Shown piece by piece: positions 44,804 to 55,309 of a stretch of 55,309 nt of DNA (the first letter of the stretch is position 1; each line of letters opens with the position of its first letter). The position numbers and the translations under genes were made by a program. Origin of the DNA: Methylophaga sp. OBS4 (lineage in GTDB: Bacteria; Pseudomonadota; Gammaproteobacteria; Nitrosococcales; Methylophagaceae); assembly GCF_026319305.1 (NCBI RefSeq), contig NZ_JAPDMV010000021.1, positions 1 through 55,309 of the forward strand. The letters run 5' to 3'. The notes below the pieces were generated by a model. The model made no database searches. It was given only the letters and a program-made list of their open reading frames with translations, and was not told where the DNA came from.

Positions 44804-45080
44804 CACTGTCTTCTATGACATGGAAAAAGGTTTCACCGGGCTTGACCATACCGAGTTCACTGCGGGCACGTTCTTCCAGCGCATCAAGCCCACTTTTCAA
44901 ATCCTGCACCTCTGCTGTCAGCACTTGATTGCGCTCTTCCAATATCGCATTATCCACGCGCTGTTTTTCAACGGCATGATGAAGTCTCAGCAAAGAAGGC
45001 AGGCCGTCATGACTGAACCACAGGCGATACTGCAACAGTATTAACAACACTGTAAGTAAAATCATGACAGGTTTAATCAT
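44790..45080 (-). CDS. ftsB: Cell division protein FtsB
   Basis: 96-residue bitopic divisome protein partnering FtsL and FtsQ. One membrane helix (about 4-21), then a coiled coil (about 28-70: HAVEKQRVDNAILEERNQVLTAEVQDLKSGLDA-type heptads) and the conserved ERARSELGMVKPGETFF. It sits between eno and ispD, the standard position. Confidence 0.95.
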   Translation of the reverse strand: MIKPVMILLTVLLILLQYRLWFSHDGLPSLLRLHHAVEKQRVDNAILEERNQVLTAEVQDLKSGLDALEERARSELGMVKPGETFFHVIEDSDEQN

Positions 45081-45093
45081 AACAGCCAGCAGG

Positions 45094-48915
<3,822 letters not shown>

Positions 48916-48988
48916 TCAATAAAAAACGACGCGGCCAGAATAGCTACGCTCAAAATAGCGTATAAATTATCAGAATTGCCGATATCGC

Positions 48989-50320
48989 TCAATGAAAATC
49001 TGGTTGAACCAGATAAGGTAGCCAGCCTTTTTCACCAATATCGGCCGCGTAGTGTTCTGCATAACCATAGCCGACAACCCCGACCAGTTCATGATCGACG
49101 AAAAGCAGCGGAATCTGCTGGCGTTGCCAGGGAGGCACCGACCACTCCTGAAACAATTGTTTGAGTGATTTGTGTTGCGAGTGTCCCTGCAAGCGGATGC
49201 GCTCACCACCTTCGCGAAATTTCAACGTCAAACGGCCATTGACGACATTTTCTTTCAGCCCCTGACCTGACATCAATCGCCACTTCAATACACGATTATC
49301 AGCCAGCCTGACATCGCCGGTGCCTTGCAGCTTGATTTCATCCAGGTCCAATGCTTCAGTTTGGGCAAACTCGATATGCAGGCTGTCCCGGTAACGTCTG
49401 ACTTCAGCCCCAGGCCAGGTCACCAGCGGTGTTTTGTCTTCACCCGCCTTGCACACCTCATCAATAATGCGCTGCAATACGGCGGTGGAAGGCAGGCTCA
49501 GTCTGTTTTGCTCAATCACGTAGCGCAACAGATTACGCTGCCTGGGTTCCGGCAAACTCATCAAGGCTTTGACAGATAACCTGTCAAAGCCTTCATTACA
49601 TACCGTTCCAGCGTCCAGTTCAGCCAGTGCCTGCATCAACGCCACTGTCTCGCGGCAATGGGCGGCTGAACGACTCAGAGTTTGCGTTACAGACGGCCAG
49701 CGTTTCTCCAGCAAGGGCCAGAGTTCATGGCGCAAATAATTGCGGTTGAGCGTACTGTCGCTGTTGCTGGGGTCCTCGATCCAATCCAGTTGATGCAATT
49801 GCGCATAGTCGAGAATGTCAGCTTTGCTGACGGAAAGCAGAGGACGAATAATGGTCAGGCCATCCAGATCCGATTCCGGCCACATTGCCGACAAACCGGT
49901 AGGCCCCGCACCTCTCAGTAATTGCAACAGCAGGGTTTCAGCCTGATCCTGTTGATGCTGGGCGGTGAGTAACACTTCACCTTCAGCCAGATCAAAACGA
50001 AAAGCGTGATAACGTGACTGGCGGGCGGCGGCTTCCAGGCCCAATTCATTGATATTGTCTACCGTGACTTTGATCGATTCGAAGGCCATCCCCAACGCTT
50101 GCGCTTTATCGGCACAATGCCGGGCCCATTTTTCTGAATCGGGATGGAGACCATGATCGATATGAAGAGCACGGAGCTCGGGTAGTTGGGGATGATGAAT
50201 AGTGGCCAGCAAATGCAGCAAGACATGCGAATCAACGCCACCACTGTAAGCAATACAAGCCGGGCGGCCCGCAACCAGTTTAATCAGGTCAACAATCAGT
50301 TGCTGAGGGTTGAACGCCAC
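48989..50320 (-). CDS. tilS: tRNA(Ile)-lysidine synthetase TilS
   Basis: Modifies C34 of tRNA-Ile(CAU) to lysidine so it reads AUA. The P-loop SGGVDS and LHIDHGLHPDSEKW, ARQSRYHAF, LTAQHQQDQAETLLLQLLRGAG and NRNYLRHELWPLL identify the N-terminal ATPase; substrate-binding and C-terminal TilS domains follow. The start is uncertain: a GTG at 50320 with GGACGG nine bases before gives the usual N-terminal length (443 residues), and a TTG at 50377 would add 19 residues. Confidence 0.9.
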   Translation of the reverse strand: MAFNPQQLIVDLIKLVAGRPACIAYSGGVDSHVLLHLLATIHHPQLPELRALHIDHGLHPDSEKWARHCADKAQALGMAFESIKVTVDNINELGLEAAARQSRYHAFRFDLAEGEVLLTAQHQQDQAETLLLQLLRGAGPTGLSAMWPESDLDGLTIIRPLLSVSKADILDYAQLHQLDWIEDPSNSDSTLNRNYLRHELWPLLEKRWPSVTQTLSRSAAHCRETVALMQALAELDAGTVCNEGFDRLSVKALMSLPEPRQRNLLRYVIEQNRLSLPSTAVLQRIIDEVCKAGEDKTPLVTWPGAEVRRYRDSLHIEFAQTEALDLDEIKLQGTGDVRLADNRVLKWRLMSGQGLKENVVNGRLTLKFREGGERIRLQGHSQHKSLKQLFQEWSVPPWQRQQIPLLFVDHELVGVVGYGYAEHYAADIGEKGWLPYLVQPDFH

Positions 50321-50457
50321 TTTAGAAAACCGTCCAAAAACAGACTGATCTACTGTGAACAAGGCTTTTTGGCCCAATCTCCCGATAATTTTCTGTTAAA
50401 GAGGACCCACTATTCGCCAGAAATAATCGAACAATTGAACTCAACATCTCCAGGGGC

Positions 50458-51414
50458 TTACCCCTCAAACTCGCCGTAACTGAGCAGACGTTGTTGGCGG
50501 CGTTTGACCAGATTGTCACTGGATAGAGATTCCAGTTCCTTGATTTTTGCTTCAATGGCGTTTTTGACACGCGCCGCCGTTTCTTCAACATTGCGATGGG
50601 CGCCACCCAGAGGTTCCGGCACAATTTCATCAACCAGTTTCAGTTCTTTCAAACGAGTGGATGTCACCCCCAGAGTGGCGGCGGCATCAGGGGCTTTTTC
50701 TGCGCTTTTCCATAAAATGGAGGCACAACCTTCGGGTGAAATAACCGAATAAATGCTGTATTCAAGCATCATCAGATGGTCGGCCACGCCCACGGCCAGG
50801 GCGCCACCGGAACCGCCTTCACCAATCACCGTGCTGATAATTGGCGTTTTCAACTGCGCCATTTCAAACAGGTTGCGGGCAATCGCTTCACTCTGCCCGC
50901 GTTCTTCTGCGCCGATACCGGGATAAGCACCCGGCGTATCAATAAAGGTAATGACCGGCAAACCGAAACGTTCCGCCATTTTCATAATGCGTAAAGCCTT
51001 GCGGTAACCTTCCGGCCGCGGCATGCCGAAGTTTCTGGCGACTTTCTCTTTAGTATCACGTCCTTTCTGATGACCAATCACTGCAACAGGCCGACCATTA
51101 AGACGACCCAGCCCGGTAACCAAGGCCGCATCATCACCATAAGTGCGATCACCATGCAGTTCTTCGAAATCTGTAATGATGTGATTAATGTAATCCAGTG
51201 TGTAAGGGCGCTGAGGATGACGGGCCATTTGTGTCACCTGCCATGGCGTCAGTGATGCAAAAATGGATTTGGTCAGCGATTCACTCTTTTCCTTTAACTT
51301 CTGAATTTCTTCAGTGATATTCAAATCACTGTCGTTACTCATATAGCGCAACTCATCAATTTTTGCTTCCAGTTCAGCGATGGGTTGCTCATAGTCAAGG
51401 AAATGTAACTGCAT
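50458..51414 (-). CDS. accA: Acetyl-CoA carboxylase carboxyltransferase subunit alpha
   Basis: Transfers the carboxyl group from biotin to acetyl-CoA, with AccD, in fatty-acid synthesis. 318 residues containing [70 protein letters not shown] and the oxyanion loop [11 protein letters not shown]. In many relatives accA follows dnaE directly; here two type IV filament ATPase genes intervene. Confidence 0.97.
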   Translation of the reverse strand: MQLHFLDYEQPIAELEAKIDELRYMSNDSDLNITEEIQKLKEKSESLTKSIFASLTPWQVTQMARHPQRPYTLDYINHIITDFEELHGDRTYGDDAALVTGLGRLNGRPVAVIGHQKGRDTKEKVARNFGMPRPEGYRKALRIMKMAERFGLPVITFIDTPGAYPGIGAEERGQSEAIARNLFEMAQLKTPIISTVIGEGGSGGALAVGVADHLMMLEYSIYSVISPEGCASILWKSAEKAPDAAATLGVTSTRLKELKLVDEIVPEPLGGAHRNVEETAARVKNAIEAKIKELESLSSDNLVKRRQQRLLSYGEFEG

Positions 51415-51470
51415 CAGGTTTACCTTAGGTTCAAATTTGTCGAATTATACACGTTGCAGACAGCGGGAAC

Positions 51471-52571
51471 TCAGCTCAGGATCAGTTCATCTTCCGTGTC
51501 GCTGTCATCGGCTCCTGCGCCCAGTCGAATAGCCAGGCTTAGGTCGTTACGTGAGTCGGCATTGCGCAGCGCTTCCTGTTCGGTAATTTTGCCGGCTTTG
51601 TACAAGCTCATCAGCGCCTGATCGAAGGTGATCGTGCCGATTTCATTACTGTCACGCATCGCTTCTTTGATACCGCTGATATCACCTTTATTGATTAATT
51701 CTGCAATGTAGGGCGAGTTCAGCATCACCTCTACGGCCGGCACGCGAACGCCTTCCTGTGTCGGTAACAGACGCTGAGAAATGATGGCTCTGAGATTAAG
51801 TGACAGATCCATCAACAATTGCCGATGCAGTGTTTCAGGGAAGAAGTTGATAATGCGGTCCAGAGCCTGATTTGCATTGTTGGAGTGTAATGTCGCCAGA
51901 CACAAATGCCCTGTTTCAGCATAGTTTATGGCATGTTTCATCGTTTCCATATCACGCACCTCACCGATCAGAATGACGTCCGGGGCTTCCCTTAACGCAT
52001 TTTTCAGCGCGTTTGCATAGGAGAGTGTATCTATGCCTACTTCACGTTGCTGAACAATAGAGCGTTCGTGATGATGGACAAATTCCAGCGGATCTTCAAT
52101 GGTCAGGATATGCGAGCTGGAATTACGGTTGCGGTGGCCAATCATCGCCGCCAGTGTTGTAGATTTACCTGAACCTGTCGACCCTACGACCAGGACCAAA
52201 CCACGTTTTTCCATCACCACATCGCCCAAAATTGTGGGCAGGTTGATGTCGTCAAATGACGGGATTTTGGTTTTGATATAGCGAATAACGATTGAACATT
52301 CGCCTCGTTGACGGAAAATATTGACCCGGAAACGCCCGACCCCTTTGAGGGGCACGGCAAAATTCATTTCCAGCGTATTTTCAAATTCTTTGGCCTGTTC
52401 TTCATTCATTAAAGAATAGGCCATTTCCTTCACATCACCCGGTGCCAGCCGCTGGGTACCCACTGGTCGAATCACCCCCTCTATCTTGATATGGGGTTCG
52501 GTGCCGGTACAGAAGAACATATCCGAGGCTTCTTTATCGGCCATCAGTCTCAAATACGGTGTCATATCCAC
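51471..52571 (-). CDS. PilT/PilU-family retraction ATPase (PilU-like)
   Basis: 366-residue cytoplasmic motor ATPase. N-terminal PAS-like domain (1-110) with EASDMFFCTGTEPHIKIEG, Walker A GSTGSGKST at 130-138, Walker B APDVILIGEVRD, His box ATLHSNNANQALDRIINFFPE, no zinc tetracysteine, and an acidic C-terminal tail. MDMTPYLRLMADKEASDMFF resembles PilU more than PilT. It lies 49 bases after the ATPase at 52621 in the same direction, so the pair may be co-transcribed. Confidence 0.9.
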   Translation of the reverse strand: MDMTPYLRLMADKEASDMFFCTGTEPHIKIEGVIRPVGTQRLAPGDVKEMAYSLMNEEQAKEFENTLEMNFAVPLKGVGRFRVNIFRQRGECSIVIRYIKTKIPSFDDINLPTILGDVVMEKRGLVLVVGSTGSGKSTTLAAMIGHRNRNSSSHILTIEDPLEFVHHHERSIVQQREVGIDTLSYANALKNALREAPDVILIGEVRDMETMKHAINYAETGHLCLATLHSNNANQALDRIINFFPETLHRQLLMDLSLNLRAIISQRLLPTQEGVRVPAVEVMLNSPYIAELINKGDISGIKEAMRDSNEIGTITFDQALMSLYKAGKITEQEALRNADSRNDLSLAIRLGAGADDSDTEDELILS

Positions 52572-52620
52572 GCTGGAATCCTCTTGTCCATCAGATCAAA
52601 ATTATTAGGGTCCGTAAACA

Positions 52621-54285
52621 CTAGTCTAATCGTACACGATACACTTCGGCCAACGAAATTTGTTTCGCCCTGGCACGTACCATTGCATTGTCGGTCAGTG
52701 GCACCATACCGGCTTTAACCGCTTCGTCATGAATATCAACTGAAGAGGTCTCAGCATGTATATGTTTCCGAATGGTGTCGCTCACCTGCAATAATTCATA
52801 CACGGCAATCCGTCCCACAACACCGGTATCATTGCAGTGGTCACAGCCAGTACTGCGATAAAACATTTCCTTGTCAGACACCTCCAATATTTTTCTGATC
52901 AAGGGGTCAACCGGTTCCAGTTGCAGACAGTGAGGACAGTTCTCCTTCACCAGCCGTTGTGCCAGCACTCCGAGCAAACTGCCATTAAGCAAATAGGGTT
53001 CGATCCCCATTTCCAGCAAACGCGTCACCGCGCCTGCCGCGTCATTGGTATGTAACGTGCTGAGCACAAGGTGACCGGTCAAAGCACTTTCCACTGCAAT
53101 TTTGCCGGTTTCTTCATCGCGTATTTCCCCGACCAGAATCACATCTGGGTCATGACGCAAAATATTACGTAAAGCTCGCGCAAAGGTGTAACCGGTGGCA
53201 TGATTGATCTGTATCTGCTGAATGCCATCCATATGGTATTCAACCGGATCTTCAACCGTAAGAATGTTTACATTCTGCTTCTGAACTTCTGCCAACGCAG
53301 CATAAAGCGTGGTCGACTTGCCGGAGCCGGTAGGGCCAGTAACCAGGAATATGCCGTTACTTTTGCCCAGCAACTCCCGGAATACATCCTCATCGTGAGA
53401 GGTAAAGCCAAGCTCTGAAACGGACTTAAGCCCCACCTGCGAGTTCAGCAGGCGAATCACCACGCTCTCACCCTCAACCGTAGGCATGATGGATATACGT
53501 AAATCAACCGGGTTGCTTTTATGTTTGACACAACAGCGGCCATCCTGCGGCACACGCCTTTCGGCAATGTTCATTCCACCAATGATTTTGATACGACTGA
53601 CCACCGCGGGGAGCAGGGTTTTACTGAAAAAACGGATATTGGTCAGGACACCGTCCATCCGATAAATCAGTTCGACATTTTTATCCCGCGGTTTGATATG
53701 AATATCAGAAGCACGGCGCTCTATCGCATCGACAAGAATGTTGCTGACCAGGCGAACGATAGGACGCTCACTACTCAGGCGTTCCAGTTCCTGTGTGCCT
53801 TCATGATCGATGTGGCCGTTGTTAAGTGATTCCAGTGCCAGCTCATCATCCTGTGCACCATAGAATTTTCTGACTGCCCATCTGATATCTTCCTCAAGGG
53901 AAACCGTGACATCAATAAACAAACCGGTGACAAATTTCAGTGACTGATACAGATCCTGATCCACCGGGCTGGCCACCGCAACCAGCAGATGCGTTTTATT
54001 CACCCGTAGCGGAATCACATCATTTTTTCTGGCAAAGTCAGCAGGGATCATACCCAGCACTTTTTCATCAAATTCATAGTTGTGCAGCCGTACAAAAGGC
54101 AAGCCGAGTCTGTTTGCCAGGCTGCGCTGGTTGCGTTCTTCTTTTGTGAGGGTTCCCGATTCGTCCGCTTTTTGAATCTTCACGGGAATAGGTTTGGTGA
54201 CTAGCATGGCTGCATCAAGTGCATCAGATAAGTCGTCAGTCGGCAACGGTGCCGTTACCGTCTGTTTGTCTTCACTTGCGGACAT
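52621..54285 (-). CDS. Second GspE/PilB-type assembly ATPase
   Basis: 554 residues with an N-terminal GspE_N/MshEN-like domain (about 40-150; ANRLGLPFVRLHNYEFDEKVLGMIPADFARKNDVIPL-type pattern), Walker A GPTGSGKST at 317-325, Walker B DPDVILVGEIRDEETG, the His box LSTLHTNDA and the zinc motif CPHC ... CDHC. It differs substantially from the locus ATPase at 19763, so it probably serves a separate T4P or T2SS. It is paired with the PilU-like gene, with no pilin or platform gene adjacent. Confidence 0.92.
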   Translation of the reverse strand: MSASEDKQTVTAPLPTDDLSDALDAAMLVTKPIPVKIQKADESGTLTKEERNQRSLANRLGLPFVRLHNYEFDEKVLGMIPADFARKNDVIPLRVNKTHLLVAVASPVDQDLYQSLKFVTGLFIDVTVSLEEDIRWAVRKFYGAQDDELALESLNNGHIDHEGTQELERLSSERPIVRLVSNILVDAIERRASDIHIKPRDKNVELIYRMDGVLTNIRFFSKTLLPAVVSRIKIIGGMNIAERRVPQDGRCCVKHKSNPVDLRISIMPTVEGESVVIRLLNSQVGLKSVSELGFTSHDEDVFRELLGKSNGIFLVTGPTGSGKSTTLYAALAEVQKQNVNILTVEDPVEYHMDGIQQIQINHATGYTFARALRNILRHDPDVILVGEIRDEETGKIAVESALTGHLVLSTLHTNDAAGAVTRLLEMGIEPYLLNGSLLGVLAQRLVKENCPHCLQLEPVDPLIRKILEVSDKEMFYRSTGCDHCNDTGVVGRIAVYELLQVSDTIRKHIHAETSSVDIHDEAVKAGMVPLTDNAMVRARAKQISLAEVYRVRLD

Positions 54286-54300
54286 ACGGCGCTCCTTATG

Positions 54301-55309
54301 CTAGGACTTGTATCTCATTGTAACAGCAAGACTTCCCGGAAGTGTGCTCAGTTGATTGAGCAGCGTATCACTGGGCGTCACCTGCCAGTCTTCGCCAAAG
54401 TTGATCAACGCTTTGGCATCCCGGTTCTGGTACATTAATTCCAGTGCCATATTGCCTCCACGAAACGGACTTAGCGTTGTTTTAAGCGGCTCTATCCAGT
54501 GCTGCCCACCGTCACTGTTTTCGATGTTGATCTGCAGAGCCTGGCCAAAAACTTCGCGGGCACCAGTCATATCATAGACTTTCTCTGCCGTGGCTGCGAG
54601 GCCACCAGTAAAGTTATCCTGACCAATTTTTCCTTGTATTACTACTAGTTTATCAGGCTGAATCAACGGCTGGTACTGATCATATACATCGGCAAATATC
54701 CGTACTTCCAGACGTCCGCTTTGATCATCCAGGGTAAGGAAAGCCATGCGGCCGCCGTTTTTGGACTTCATGGTGCGAATAGCCACAATCAGGCCGGCAG
54801 TTAACACCGGTTTCTCATTACGCTGATAACCTTTGGATTCCGGCGCATCCAGCTCATTTATTTTCTTGGGGACAAAGTTAGCCAGTTCGGCTTCATAGCG
54901 ATCAATCGGGTGACCACTCAGATATAAACCCAGGGTTTCTTTTTCTGCCAGCAGCAGTTGTTCTTCCGTCCACTCTGCGGCTGGTTCCAGCGGTTCTTCC
55001 TGCTCACTGCCATTATCGGGCGCTAGGCCGAACAAATCATTTTGACCACTGTCCTGATCACGGCGATGCTGCTCAGCAATCTGCATGGCCCGGGTCAAAC
55101 TCGCTTGTAGACTGGCACGGTGGCCACCGAGTGAATCCATAGCACCGGCTTTGACTAATGCTTCCATCACCCTGCGATTAATCTTGCGCATATCCACCCG
55201 TCGGCAGAAATCATACAGTGAGGTAAAAGCCTTGCCTTGCTCACGTTCTGCCACAATTCCGGCCAGCGCCGATTCGCCCACCCCTTTAATCGCCCCCAGC
55301 CCATAACGG
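54301..55309 (-). CDS. dnaE: DNA polymerase III subunit alpha, C-terminal part (cut by window edge)
   Basis: Replicative polymerase catalytic subunit; only about the last 336 residues are in view and the frame runs off the right edge. Visible are the helix-hairpin-helix region (GLGAIKGVGESALAGIVAEREQG; YDFCRRVDMRKINRRVMEALVKAGAMDSLG), EKETLGLYLSGHPIDRYE, and the OB-fold segment MAFLTLDDQSGRLEVRIF that binds single-stranded DNA. The C-terminal tau-binding region is present to the stop. Confidence 0.95.
   Translation of the reverse strand, partial: RYGLGAIKGVGESALAGIVAEREQGKAFTSLYDFCRRVDMRKINRRVMEALVKAGAMDSLGGHRASLQASLTRAMQIAEQHRRDQDSGQNDLFGLAPDNGSEQEEPLEPAAEWTEEQLLLAEKETLGLYLSGHPIDRYEAELANFVPKKINELDAPESKGYQRNEKPVLTAGLIVAIRTMKSKNGGRMAFLTLDDQSGRLEVRIFADVYDQYQPLIQPDKLVVIQGKIGQDNFTGGLAATAEKVYDMTGAREVFGQALQINIENSDGGQHWIEPLKTTLSPFRGGNMALELMYQNRDAKALINFGEDWQVTPSDTLLNQLSTLPGSLAVTMRYKS

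Overview
This window is gammaproteobacterial chromosome of moderate G+C. The housekeeping gene orders are classical for the class: lptFG divergent from pepA-holC-valS, and dnaE/accA/tilS/pyrG/kdsA/eno/ftsB/ispD/ispF/truD in one long minus-strand run. Several loci suggest a marine or halophilic methylotroph close to Methylophaga: a MoxY/MoxX-like two-component system, two acidic tandem-PepSY periplasmic proteins resembling the lanthanide-binding LanPepSY type, and a TonB receptor beside one of them. The genus is inferred from remembered family resemblance, not from a search.

Layout. 1-391: a perfect 127-bp inverted repeat folds around tRNA-Glu and the lptG 3' end, and is probably a contig-end assembly hairpin. 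346-2540 (-): lptG and lptF. 2694-8014 (+): pepA, holC, valS and a bacterioferritin lacking the haem-ligand Met. 8134-13357 (-): PepSY protein 1, malic enzyme maeA, an Hsp20 chaperone with candidate sigma-32 and FNR-like sites, and the response regulator and histidine kinase pair. 13642-28358 (+): a small conserved-looking protein, then a complete-looking type IV filament/type II secretion-like locus. It holds three long-leader prepilins, a PilM/N-GspL fusion, PilO/GspM, GspE/PilB, GspF/PilC, a PilP/GspC-like protein, a secretin with an unusual C-terminal domain, a beta-barrel protein and a PglL-type O-oligosaccharyltransferase split by a frameshift. No prepilin peptidase is visible.

28585-34687 (-): a SUF iron-sulfur operon (sufR-like regulator, sufB, sufC, sufD, sufS, sufU, sufT) with its promoter overlapped by a dyad operator. 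34878-37237: an FKBP isomerase (+), ampD (-) and nadC (+). 37288-40158 (-): PepSY protein 2 and a TonB-dependent receptor with a strongly acidic extracellular segment. 40330-55309 (-): cysG, a DUF1223 thioredoxin-like protein, truD, ispF, ispD, ftsB, eno, kdsA, pyrG, tilS, accA, a PilU-like ATPase, a second GspE/PilB-like ATPase and the 3' part of dnaE, which runs off the window.

The two systems most worth attention are these. (1) The 14-28 kb filament/secretion locus, whose prepilin leaders appear to be built partly from interspersed repeats, whose GspL-like protein carries an insertion resembling GspE N-domains, whose secretin ends in a domain like one from conjugative elements, and which carries its own glycosyltransferase. 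(2) The two PepSY proteins, the TonB receptor and the MoxYX-like kinase/regulator, which could form a lanthanide (or other metal) uptake and sensing circuit. A dyad motif near one PepSY gene recurs upstream of the kinase.
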